Assembly: GCF_001424165.1 (NCBI RefSeq)
Contig: NZ_LMOJ01000025.1
Span: forward strand, 392,134 to 456,133
Length of the DNA: 64,000 nucleotides
Source: Massilia sp. Leaf139
GTDB taxonomy: Bacteria > Pseudomonadota > Gammaproteobacteria > Burkholderiales > Burkholderiaceae_D
Direction: 5' to 3'
The position numbers were made by a program, and so were the translations under genes. Below are positions 35,428 to 44,012 of the stretch, in pieces. The notes under the pieces are model-generated. The model ran no database searches and had not been told where the DNA came from. It worked only from the letters and a program-made list of their open reading frames with translations. How positions within the stretch are numbered: position 1 is the first letter of the stretch; every line of letters starts with the position of its first letter.

Positions 35428-37988
35428 TCAAGCCCGCCGAGGTGCGCCGCGCGCGGGTGCTGGTGGTCGACGACCAGCCGGTGAACGTCCAGCTGCTCGA
35501 ATACCTGTTGAAAACCACCGGCTACGAAAACGTCCACAGCACGAGCGATCCGCGCCAGGTGGTGGCGCTGCACCTGAAATACCGCTTCGACCTGATCATC
35601 CTCGACCTGCACATGCCGCACCTGGACGGCTTCCAGGTGATGGAAGCCTTGAAACCGCTGGAAAGCGAATCCTGGCTGCCGGTGCTGGTGGTGACGGCCG
35701 AGCCGGACAAGAAGCTGGCGGCGCTGGAAGCGGGCGCGCGCGACTTCCTCAACAAGCCGCTCGACACGGTCGAGGTGATGACGCGCATCCGCAACCTGCT
35801 CGAGGTGCGCCTGATGCACCGCGAGTCGCGCGAGTACGGCGCGCGCCTGGAACGCATGGTGCGCGAGCGTACCGCCGCGCTGGGGCGCTTCAGGAGCGCG
35901 ATGGACGCGACCACCGACGGCATCTTCCTCATCGACGCGGCCAGCCTGGCGCTGGTCGACGTCAGCGACGGCGCCTGCCGCATGCTCGGCTTTTCGCGCG
36001 AGGCGCTCTTGCGCATCGACCCGGTGGCGCTCGGGCTGACCACCGCGGCGCAGCTGGAGCGGCACCTGGCGACCAACGGCGCGGCTCACGAGACCGACAT
36101 CGCCGAGACGGAGTTGCTGCGCGCCGGCGGCGAGGGCGCGGTGCCGGTCGAGATCAGCTGGCAGTGGACGGAGAACGGCAGCAGCAAGCTCCTGATCGCG
36201 GTGGCGCGCGATATCAGCGAGCGCCTGCAAGCGCAGCAGCACCTGAAGCACCTGGCCAGTTTCGACGCGCTCACCGGCCTGCCGAACCGTACCCTGTTCT
36301 TCCAGAACCTGGGCGAGACGATCGAGCTGGCCCAGGACAAGGCCTGGCGCGTGGCGGTGCTGTTCATCACGCTCGACCGCTTCAAGATCGTCAACGATTC
36401 GCTGGGCGCGACGCTGGGCGACGAACTGCTGCGCCAGTTCAGCAACCGGCTGGTGCGCGTGCGCGAACAGCGCGACGCGATCGGGCGCCTCGGCGGCGAC
36501 GAGTTCGCCGTCATCCTCAGCATGACGCGCGAGCAGCACGACGAAGCCGCCCACCTGGCCAACGAGATCCGCGAATCGCTGCGCACGCCGTTCGACCTGG
36601 ACGGCCAGCAGGCCATCCTCACCGCCAGCATCGGCATCGCCATGTACCCGGACGACGCGGTCGAACCGGAGACGCTGGTGAAGTACGCCGATGTCGCCAT
36701 GGTGCGCGCGAAGGAGGCGGGGCGCGACGGCTACCGCTTCTTCACGGCCGGCATGAACGTGCAGGTGCTGGCGCGGCTCGACCTGGAAGTGGCGCTGCGC
36801 GGCGCGCTCGAGGGCAAGCAGTTCGTGCTGCATTACCAGCCCAAGCTGGAACTGTCGATGGGGCGCGTGTGCGGAGTCGAGGCGCTGCTGCGCTGGCACC
36901 GTCCCGGCCACGGCCTGGTGTATCCGGCCGAATTCGTGCCGGTGCTGGAAGAGACCGGGATGGTGGTGCGCATCGGCGACTGGATCATCGGCGAGGCCTG
37001 CCGCCAGATCGCCGAGTGGAATGCCCAGGGCGTGCGCGACATCCGGGTGGCGGTAAACGTGTCGAGCCGCCAGTTCGTCGAGGGCGACCTGGAAGGCGTG
37101 GTGCGCGCGGCCATCCGCCAGCATGGCATCGAACCCGGCATGCTGGAACTGGAGCTGACGGAAAGCGCGCTGATGACCAATGCCGAGCGCACCATCGCGG
37201 TACTCGAGCGGCTCAAGAAGCTCGGCATCCGGATCGCGATCGACGACTTCGGCACCGGCTACTCGAGCCTGGCCTATCTGAAACGCTTCCCGATCGACAA
37301 GCTGAAGATCGACATCGCCTTCGTGCGCGACATCGTCACCAGCCCGGACGACGCCGCCATCGCGCTGGCCATCATCAGCATGGCGCACAGCCTGCACATG
37401 CAGGTGATCGCCGAGGGCGTCGAGACGCGCGCCCAGATGGCCTTCCTGCGCCGCCACCGCTGCGACGAGATCCAGGGTTTTCATTTTTCGCGCGCGCTGC
37501 CGGCCGGGCAACTGGCCCAACTGGTGCGCAAGAACCGCGAGGCGCCCGAGCACCCGAACGTCGACGACAGCAACGTGCAGACCATCCTCGTGGTCGACGA
37601 CGACGTCGACACCCTGAGCGCGCTGCACCGCCTGCTCCGGCGCGACAACTATCGCGTGCTGACGGCGCCGACGCCGACCGAGGCCTTCGAATTGCTGGCG
37701 CTGTACCGGGTGCAGGTCGTGATGTGCGACCAGCGCATGTCCTCGATGAGCGGCACGGAATTCCTGAGCAAGGTAAAGGAGATGTACCCGGACACGATGC
37801 GCATCATCCTGTCGGGTTACACGGGCGTCAAGACGGTGCTCGAATCGATCAACCGGGGGTCGATCTACAAGTTTTATACGAAGCCGTGGAACGATGCGGA
37901 ATTGCGCGACAACGTGCGGCTGGCATTCCGGCATTACTGGATGGAGCACGGGCCGTATGACGACCGCAAGGTGCCGCGGACGGGGTAG
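35424..37988 (+). CDS. REC-PAS-GGDEF-EAL-REC response regulator
   Basis: An 854-residue protein with an N-terminal receiver (about 10-125; LIILDLHMPHLDG). It is followed by a coiled coil, a PAS domain (about 150-270), GGDEF with LGGDEF near residue 356, and EAL with EALLRW near 487 and DDFGTGYSSLAYL. A second receiver (about 718-840; VMCDQRMSSMSG, IYKFYTKPWND) ends the protein. Both enzymatic motifs look intact. The paired receivers suggest two phosphoryl inputs. It is translationally coupled to the hybrid kinase, the probable phosphodonor. Confidence 0.93.
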   Translation: MIKPAEVRRARVLVVDDQPVNVQLLEYLLKTTGYENVHSTSDPRQVVALHLKYRFDLIILDLHMPHLDGFQVMEALKPLESESWLPVLVVTAEPDKKLAALEAGARDFLNKPLDTVEVMTRIRNLLEVRLMHRESREYGARLERMVRERTAALGRFRSAMDATTDGIFLIDAASLALVDVSDGACRMLGFSREALLRIDPVALGLTTAAQLERHLATNGAAHETDIAETELLRAGGEGAVPVEISWQWTENGSSKLLIAVARDISERLQAQQHLKHLASFDALTGLPNRTLFFQNLGETIELAQDKAWRVAVLFITLDRFKIVNDSLGATLGDELLRQFSNRLVRVREQRDAIGRLGGDEFAVILSMTREQHDEAAHLANEIRESLRTPFDLDGQQAILTASIGIAMYPDDAVEPETLVKYADVAMVRAKEAGRDGYRFFTAGMNVQVLARLDLEVALRGALEGKQFVLHYQPKLELSMGRVCGVEALLRWHRPGHGLVYPAEFVPVLEETGMVVRIGDWIIGEACRQIAEWNAQGVRDIRVAVNVSSRQFVEGDLEGVVRAAIRQHGIEPGMLELELTESALMTNAERTIAVLERLKKLGIRIAIDDFGTGYSSLAYLKRFPIDKLKIDIAFVRDIVTSPDDAAIALAIISMAHSLHMQVIAEGVETRAQMAFLRRHRCDEIQGFHFSRALPAGQLAQLVRKNREAPEHPNVDDSNVQTILVVDDDVDTLSALHRLLRRDNYRVLTAPTPTEAFELLALYRVQVVMCDQRMSSMSGTEFLSKVKEMYPDTMRIILSGYTGVKTVLESINRGSIYKFYTKPWNDAELRDNVRLAFRHYWMEHGPYDDRKVPRTG

Positions 37989-38002
37989 ACATCGGCACGG
38001 TG

Positions 38003-38035
38003 CCGTAGGGTGGGCGCCCCCGTGCCCACGCGGTA
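38003..38035. repeat. single REP-like palindrome
   Basis: GTAGGGTGGGCG, then a short loop and GCCCACGCGG. It has the same ends as the copies near 24537 and 61439, and lies between the response regulator and thiL. Confidence 0.75.
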
Positions 38036-38044
38036 CGGAACCGA

Positions 38045-39022
38045 TCAATCCCCGCTGAAGTGATCCCAGCCCTGCACATCCATCTCCAGCGGCTTGCCCG
38101 CCGCATCCACGAAGCGCATGCCTGGCTGGGCGTCGATCGTGCCGACGCGCGTCACCGGCGTATTCGCCGACGCGGCCGCAGCGAGTACGGCGTCGCGCTG
38201 GGACGCCGGGGCGGTGAAGCACAGTTCGTAGTCGTCGCCGCCGGCCAGGGTAAAGCGGCGGCGCAGCGCCAGCGATTGCCGCGCCAGCACCGGGCCGGGC
38301 GGCAGGGCGTCGGCGTTCAGCGTGGCGCCGACCTTGGAGGCGTCCAGAATATGTTGCAGGTCGCCGACCAGGCCGTCCGAGATGTCGAGCGCCGCGTGCG
38401 CGATCGGCAGCGCGGCGAGCGCCCGGCCGAGTTCGACGCGCGGCGTCGGCAGGTGCATGCGCGGCGCGGCCTCGGCCAGCGCCTCGGGGTCGAGCGCGAT
38501 CTCTTTCCAATAGCCGGCCAGCGCCAGGCGCGCATCGCCCAGGGTGCCCGAGATCCAGATGTCGTGCTTGGGGCGCGCAGCGTCGCGCCGAAGCGCGTGG
38601 CCTGGCGCGATTTCGCCGAAGACGGTGATACAGATCGCCAGCGGCCCGCGCGTCGTGTCGCCGCCGATCAGTTCGCAGTCGTGGCGGTCGGCCAGGGCGA
38701 ACATCCCGCTTGAAAACGCCTCCAGCCATTCGGGGTCGGCGCCGGGCAGCGACAGGGCCAGCGTGAAACCGACCGGTCTGGCGCCCATGGCGGCGAGATC
38801 GGACAGGTTCACGGCCAGGCTTTTATGGCCGAGCATACGGGCGTCGGCGCCGGCGAAGAAATGGCGGCCTTCAATTAGCAGGTCGGTCGAGATCGCCGTC
38901 TGCATGCCGGGCGTGGGCGCCAGCAGGGCGCAATCGTCGCCGATGCCGAGCACGGCATGGCCAGGATGACCGCTCAGGGCGCGGCGGAAGTATCGTTTGA
39001 TGAGGTCGAATTCGGAAAGCAT
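38045..39022 (-). CDS. thiL: thiamine-monophosphate kinase
   Basis: Phosphorylates thiamine monophosphate to the active cofactor thiamine diphosphate. A 325-residue PurM/AIR-synthase fold protein with MLSEFDLIKRYF, the metal-binding GIGDDCALL, STDLLIEGRHF, NLSDLAAMGARP, IGGDTTRGP and ALDISDGLVGDL. The length is normal. No other thiamine gene is adjacent, which is common since thiL is often isolated. A REP-like element lies just past its stop. Confidence 0.95.
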   Translation of the reverse strand: MLSEFDLIKRYFRRALSGHPGHAVLGIGDDCALLAPTPGMQTAISTDLLIEGRHFFAGADARMLGHKSLAVNLSDLAAMGARPVGFTLALSLPGADPEWLEAFSSGMFALADRHDCELIGGDTTRGPLAICITVFGEIAPGHALRRDAARPKHDIWISGTLGDARLALAGYWKEIALDPEALAEAAPRMHLPTPRVELGRALAALPIAHAALDISDGLVGDLQHILDASKVGATLNADALPPGPVLARQSLALRRRFTLAGGDDYELCFTAPASQRDAVLAAAASANTPVTRVGTIDAQPGMRFVDAAGKPLEMDVQGWDHFSGD

Positions 39023-39102
39023 GGGCCAATTCTACCGTCCGCCCGGGCAAACCGTCGGCGTGGCGAATCGGTGTCAACGCGACAACATCCGCATTCATCG
39101 GG

Positions 39103-39210
39103 TTTGCTTATGCGGCGATTCGAAGCGTAGCCTGGGCTCCCCGAGTCCAGGACTCGTTGCATGCATCATGTTTGCTTATGGGAGAGTCCCTCGCATCAGC
39201 TTTTCTTATG
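39103..39210. other. thrice-repeated 10-mer upstream of maeB
   Basis: TTTGCTTATG occurs at 39103-39112 and 39171-39180, and TTTTCTTATG at 39201-39210, in the 280-base region between thiL and maeB. The surrounding sequence holds no ORF with coding features; spacing is about 68 and 30 bases. It may be a regulator-binding array. Confidence 0.4.
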
Positions 39211-39302
39211 AAAGCCTTAGGCGTGGAAAATACGTAGCCGTCAGAAAGAGTCAGTCTGATAAAATTGGAGGTTCCCCTCTAAGTTCAGGAAGGCTGCATA
39301 GC

Positions 39303-41615
39303 ATGGATTCGTCATCGGACAAAAAAGAAGAACTGCGCCAGCAACTGCGTGCTGCAGCACTCGAGTACCACCAGTTCCCACGTCCGGGCAAGATCGCCGT
39401 CACTCCGATAAAGGGCCTGCTGAATCAGCGCGACCTGGCCCTGGCGTACTCGCCGGGCGTCGCCGCGCCTTGCGAGGAAATCGTCAAGGATCCGGCGGCA
39501 TCGTACAAATACACGTCGCGCGGCAACCTGGTGGCCGTGATCTCGAACGGCACCGCCGTGCTCGGCCTCGGCAACATCGGCCCGCTGGCCTCGAAGCCGG
39601 TCATGGAAGGCAAGGGCGTGCTGTTCAAAAAGTTCGCCGCCATCGACGTCTTCGACATCGAGATCGCCGAGAACGACCCAGATAAGCTGGTCGACATCAT
39701 CGCCGCTCTGGAACCGACGTTCGGCGGCGTGAACCTGGAAGACATCAAGGCGCCCGAGTGCTTCTACATCGAGCGTAAACTGCGCGAGCGGATGAAGATT
39801 CCGGTCTTCCACGACGACCAGCACGGCACCGCGATCATCGTCGGCGCCGCCATCCTCAACGGCCTGAAGGTCGTCAACAAGGACATCAAGCACTGCAAGC
39901 TGGTCGTGTCCGGCGCCGGCGCCGCGGCCCTGGCCTGCCTCGACCTGATCGTCGACCTCGGCTTCCCGATCGAGAACATTTTCGTGACCGACCTGGCCGG
40001 CGTCGTCTACAAGGGCCGCGCCGAACTGATGGATCCGGACAAGGAACGCTTCGCCCAGGACACCGCGCACCGCACCCTGACCGACATCATTCCCGGCGCC
40101 GACATCTTCCTCGGCCTGTCGGCCGGCGGCGTCTTGAAACCGGAGATGGTCGCGCAGATGGGCCCGAACCCGATCATCCTGGCGCTGGCCAACCCGAATC
40201 CGGAAATCCTGCCGGAAGACGCAAAGGCGGTGCGCAGCGACGTCATCATCGCCACCGGCCGTTCGGACTATCCGAACCAGGTCAACAACGTGCTGTGCTT
40301 CCCGTACATCTTCCGCGGCGCCCTCGATTGCGGCGCGACGACGATCACGCGCGAAATGGAGATCGCGGTCGTGCATGCGATCGCCGACCTGGCCCATGCC
40401 GAGCAGTCGGACGTGGTAGCCACCACCTACGGCATCAACAACCTGTCGTTCGGCCCGGAATACCTGATTCCGATGCCTTTCGATCCGCGTTTGCTGACGC
40501 ATATCGCGCCGGCCGTGGCCAAGGCGGCGATGGACGGCGGCGTGGCCGCGCGTCCGATCGCCGACCTGGACGCCTATGCCGAGAGCCTGCAGCAGATCGT
40601 GTACCGCAGCGGCTCGTTCATGAAGCCGCTGTTCCAGGTCGCGAAAAGCACGCCGCCTGAGCTGAAACGCATCGTCTATGCCGAAGGCGAGGACGAACGC
40701 GTGCTGCGCGCGGTGCAGGTGGTGGTCGACGAGAAGCTGGCGCGCCCGATCCTGGTCGGCCGTCCGGCCGTGCTTGAGCAGCGCATCGAGAAGTTCGGCC
40801 TGCGCCTGAAGCAGGGCCTGCACTTCGACGTCATCAACCCTGACTTCGACGAGCGCTACCGCGATTACTGGCAGACCTACCACCAGATGGTGATGCGCCG
40901 CGGCGTGACGGCGGATATGGCAAAGCTGGCGATGCGCCGCCGCCATACGCTGATCGGCGCGATGATGATCCACAAGGGCGACGCCGACGGCATGATCTGC
41001 GGCACCTACGGCACCACCTGGACGCACCTGGACTTCATCGACAAGGTGCTGGGCCGGCGCGCGGGCACGAATGTATACGCGGCGATGAACTTCATCATCA
41101 CCGAGGAACGCCAGCTGGCGATGGTCGACACCCACGTCAACGAGAACCCGAGCGCTGAAGAACTGGCCGAGATCACGATGATGGCGGCCGAGGAACTGGA
41201 ACGCTTCGGCATCACCCCGCGTGTGGGCCTGCTGTCGCATTCGAATTTCGGCACTTCCGACAGCGAGTCGGCGCAGAAGATGCGCGCCACGCTGGCGCTG
41301 GTGCAGCAGAAGGCGCCGCACCTGGAAATCGACGGCGAAATGCATGGCGACGCGGCGCTCGACTCGAAGCTGCGCGCCAAGATCATGCCGCAGTCGACGC
41401 TCAAGGGCGACGCCAACCTGGTGGTGATGCCGAACATCGATTCGGCCAACATCGCCTACAACCTGCTCAAGACGGCGGCCGGCAACGGCATCGCGGTCGG
41501 CCCGGTGCTGCTCGGCTGCGCGAAGCCGGTGCACATCCTGACGCCGTCGGCGACGGTGCGCCGCATCGTCAACATGACGGCGCTGTGCGTGGTGGATGCG
41601 GTGTCGAACCGCTGA
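39303..41615 (+). CDS. maeB: NADP-dependent malic enzyme
   Basis: Decarboxylates malate to pyruvate with NADP reduction. The 770-residue length fits the MaeB type with an N-terminal malic domain and a C-terminal phosphotransacetylase-like regulatory domain. Seen: GLLNQRDLALAYSPGVAAPC, FHDDQHGTAIIVGAA, VSGAGAAALACLDL, FLGLSAGGVLKPEM and NPNPEILPE, then LVGRPAVLEQRI and the PTA-like PQSTLKGDANLVVMPN. ATG 39303 is used; the frame is open upstream to 38997, but an AGGAAGG-type site and the family start favour 39303. Confidence 0.95.
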   Translation: MDSSSDKKEELRQQLRAAALEYHQFPRPGKIAVTPIKGLLNQRDLALAYSPGVAAPCEEIVKDPAASYKYTSRGNLVAVISNGTAVLGLGNIGPLASKPVMEGKGVLFKKFAAIDVFDIEIAENDPDKLVDIIAALEPTFGGVNLEDIKAPECFYIERKLRERMKIPVFHDDQHGTAIIVGAAILNGLKVVNKDIKHCKLVVSGAGAAALACLDLIVDLGFPIENIFVTDLAGVVYKGRAELMDPDKERFAQDTAHRTLTDIIPGADIFLGLSAGGVLKPEMVAQMGPNPIILALANPNPEILPEDAKAVRSDVIIATGRSDYPNQVNNVLCFPYIFRGALDCGATTITREMEIAVVHAIADLAHAEQSDVVATTYGINNLSFGPEYLIPMPFDPRLLTHIAPAVAKAAMDGGVAARPIADLDAYAESLQQIVYRSGSFMKPLFQVAKSTPPELKRIVYAEGEDERVLRAVQVVVDEKLARPILVGRPAVLEQRIEKFGLRLKQGLHFDVINPDFDERYRDYWQTYHQMVMRRGVTADMAKLAMRRRHTLIGAMMIHKGDADGMICGTYGTTWTHLDFIDKVLGRRAGTNVYAAMNFIITEERQLAMVDTHVNENPSAEELAEITMMAAEELERFGITPRVGLLSHSNFGTSDSESAQKMRATLALVQQKAPHLEIDGEMHGDAALDSKLRAKIMPQSTLKGDANLVVMPNIDSANIAYNLLKTAAGNGIAVGPVLLGCAKPVHILTPSATVRRIVNMTALCVVDAVSNR

Positions 41616-41694
41616 CCCGGCGCGGGCGGTACGCCCTTAGGCAATCGGGCCACCCGGAAGTTCGGGCCGCCTGAGCGCTTCTTGCGGGAGACGG

Positions 41695-41721
41695 ACAGGC
41701 GAGCGTGCTCGCCTGTTTTTT
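41695..41721 (+). terminator. rho-independent terminator after maeB
   Basis: A 9-bp perfect stem ACAGGCGAG/CTCGCCTGT (41695-41703 with 41708-41716), loop CGTG, then a T-run. Confidence 0.88.
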
Positions 41722-41838
41722 CATGGCCAGACAAGTAACAATCCGTAAGCGTGCAGCGCCGTAGGTATTACTTTGTCCGATAATGCGGCGGCGTGCGGCT
41801 GTTTTATGCCTTGTTGTTATCCCGCTATGCAATCGTTT

Positions 41839-41866
41839 TTGACAATTTCCTCTGCTACAATATGAG
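41839..41866 (+). promoter_or_regulatory. candidate promoter of the gmd operon
   Basis: Consensus TTGACA at 41839-41844 with TATGAG at 41861-41866 (spacer 16). TACAAT at 41856 is too close to this -35. The start would be about 45 bases before gmd. Confidence 0.4.
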
Positions 41867-41916
41867 GTTGTCTAAAAAGTATTTGCGCGCACGACACTCA
41901 TCTGGAATTTCACATC

Positions 41917-42963
41917 ATGCAGAACACAACAAAAAGAGCGGTCATCACCGGTATCACTGGCCAGGACGGCGCCTATCTGGCGCAATTGTTGCTGGAAAAG
42001 GGTTACCACGTGACCGGTACCTTCCGTCGCGCCAGCTCCACCAATTTCTGGCGTATCGAAGAACTCGGCATTGCAGCGCACCCGAACCTGTCGCTGGTCG
42101 AATACGACCTGACCGACCTGGCATCGAGCCTGCGCCTGATCCAGACCGCGCAGCCGGATGAGGTCTACAACCTGGCGGCGCAAAGCTTCGTCGGCGTGTC
42201 TTTCGACCAGCCGCTGACCACCGCCTCGATCACCGGCCTGGGCGCCGTCAACCTGCTCGAAGCGATCCGCATGGTCAATCCGAAGATCCGCTTCTACCAG
42301 GCGTCGACCTCGGAAATGTTCGGCAAGGTGCAGGCGATCCCGCAGGTCGAGGACACCCCGTTCTACCCGCGCAGCCCGTACGGTGTGGCCAAGCTGTACG
42401 CGCACTGGATGACGATCAACTACCGCGAGAGCTACGGCATCTTCGGTTCCTCGGGCATCCTGTTCAACCACGAGTCGCCGCTGCGCGGCCGTGAGTTCGT
42501 CACCCGCAAGATCACCGATTCGGTCGCCAAGATCGTGCTGAACAAGCTCGACGTGCTGGAACTGGGCAACCTCGACGCCAAGCGCGACTGGGGCTTCGCC
42601 AAGGAATACGTGGAAGGCATGTGGCGCATGCTGCAGGTCGACCAGCCCGACACCTATGTGCTGGCAACGAACCGCACCGAGACCGTGCGCGACTTCGTCA
42701 GCATGGCCTTCAAGGCCGCCAACATCACCATCGAGTGGAACGGCAGCGGCGAAAACGAAACCGGCACCTGCAGCCAGAGCGGCAAGACCCTGGTGCGCAT
42801 CTCGCCGAAGTTCTACCGTCCGGCCGAAGTCGAGCTCCTGATCGGCAACCCCGAGAAGGCCAAGCGCGATCTGGGCTGGGAGCCGAAGACCACCCTCGAA
42901 GAGCTGTGCGACATGATGGTCAAGGCCGACCTGCGCCGCAACGAACAGGGCTTCTCGTTCTGA
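41917..42963 (+). CDS. gmd: GDP-mannose 4,6-dehydratase
   Basis: Converts GDP-mannose to GDP-4-keto-6-deoxymannose using bound NADP. The 348-residue extended SDR has ITGITGQDGAYLAQLL, the catalytic Thr/Ser in YQASTSEMFG, and the YPRSPYGVAKLYAHWM Tyr-Lys pair. The GDP-mannose site NHESPLRGREFVTRK is also present. It is followed directly by an Rmd-like reductase and a glycosyltransferase, which fits a GDP-rhamnose or similar deoxyhexose route for O-antigen or exopolysaccharide. Confidence 0.95.
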   Translation: MQNTTKRAVITGITGQDGAYLAQLLLEKGYHVTGTFRRASSTNFWRIEELGIAAHPNLSLVEYDLTDLASSLRLIQTAQPDEVYNLAAQSFVGVSFDQPLTTASITGLGAVNLLEAIRMVNPKIRFYQASTSEMFGKVQAIPQVEDTPFYPRSPYGVAKLYAHWMTINYRESYGIFGSSGILFNHESPLRGREFVTRKITDSVAKIVLNKLDVLELGNLDAKRDWGFAKEYVEGMWRMLQVDQPDTYVLATNRTETVRDFVSMAFKAANITIEWNGSGENETGTCSQSGKTLVRISPKFYRPAEVELLIGNPEKAKRDLGWEPKTTLEELCDMMVKADLRRNEQGFSF

Positions 42964-42965
42964 TC

Positions 42966-43919
42966 ATGGCGGGCGCGATGAACGATGTCCAGCCTGAGAC
43001 CGGCCCGCGCGAAGGCGAGGGCAAGCGCGCCCTGATCACCGGCCTGCGCGGCTTCACCGGGTATTACGTCGCGCGCGAGCTGGAAGCGGCGGGCTACCGG
43101 GTGTTCGGTACCGCCATGCCCGGCGGCGAGACCGGCGCCGACGTGCTGCCGGTCGACCTGTGCGACCGCGCCGCCGTCGGTGCGATGGTCGAGCAGGTGC
43201 AGCCGGACGTCGTGGTGCACCTGGCCGGCATCGCCTTTGTCGCGCACAGCAACGTCGAGCAGATCTACCGCGTCAACGTGGTCGGCACCCGCAACCTGCT
43301 CGAAGCGCTGGCGGGCGCGCGCCACAAGGCGTCCTGCGTGCTGCTGGCCTCGTCGGCCAACATCTACGGCAACGCCAGCGTGCCCGTCATCACCGAGGAC
43401 GTCGCGCCGGCGCCGGCCAACGATTACGCCGTCAGCAAGCTGGCCATGGAATACATGGCGCGCCTGTGGATGGACAAGCTGCCGATCGTCATCGCGCGCC
43501 CGTTCAACTACACCGGCCAGGGCCAGAGCGACCAGTTCCTGCTGCCGAAGATCGTCTCCCATTTCCGTCGCCGCGAACGCCGCATCGAACTGGGCAACCT
43601 GGCGATCTCGCGCGATTTTTCCGATGTGCGCATGGTGGCGCGCAGCTACCGCAGGCTGCTTGCGGCCGCGCCAGCCGGCGAGGCCTTCAATATCTGTTCG
43701 GGGCGCAGCAACTCGCTGGGCGAGGTGATCGACCTGTGCGCCGAGATCGCCGGCTACCGTATCGAGGTGGAAGTCAATCTTGCCTTCGTGCGCGCCAACG
43801 ATGTCCTGACGCTGTCGGGCAGCAACGCGAAATTGGCCGGAGTGATCGGGCCGATCGACCCGCCGCCGCTGCAGGACACCTTGCGCTGGATGCTCGAGGA
43901 CGGATCCACCGCGGGCTAG
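42966..43919 (+). CDS. rmd: NAD-dependent epimerase/reductase, Rmd-like
   Basis: A 317-residue extended SDR, best fitting GDP-6-deoxy-D-mannose reductase (Rmd), which makes GDP-D-rhamnose from the Gmd product. It shows ITGLRGFTGYYVARELEAAG, HLAGIAFVAHSN, ASSANIYGNA, the catalytic YAVSKLAME, and RPFNYTGQGQSDQFLLPK. ATG 42966 starts two bases after the gmd stop; ATG 42978 is an alternative. GDP-fucose synthase (Fcl) activity cannot be excluded, but the epimerase-specific residues of Fcl were not seen. Confidence 0.85.
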   Translation: MAGAMNDVQPETGPREGEGKRALITGLRGFTGYYVARELEAAGYRVFGTAMPGGETGADVLPVDLCDRAAVGAMVEQVQPDVVVHLAGIAFVAHSNVEQIYRVNVVGTRNLLEALAGARHKASCVLLASSANIYGNASVPVITEDVAPAPANDYAVSKLAMEYMARLWMDKLPIVIARPFNYTGQGQSDQFLLPKIVSHFRRRERRIELGNLAISRDFSDVRMVARSYRRLLAAAPAGEAFNICSGRSNSLGEVIDLCAEIAGYRIEVEVNLAFVRANDVLTLSGSNAKLAGVIGPIDPPPLQDTLRWMLEDGSTAG

Positions 43920-44012
43920 TCCCGAGGGGCTGATCATGGACAGGCCGGCGTCCGGGCAGTCCGGATCGGCCCCCGCGCTACGGCCGCGCGCCTGTTCTTT
44001 CCCACACTACCT

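Noticed and set aside
35334..38729. 1131-codon frame on the minus strand opposite the response regulator and thiL
   Set aside because: Shadow of the intact plus-strand REC-PAS-GGDEF-EAL-REC gene; low-complexity His/Arg/Gln-rich residues and no motif.
39312..41534. 740-codon frame on the minus strand opposite maeB
   Set aside because: Pure antisense shadow; maeB has both malic and PTA-like domains intact.
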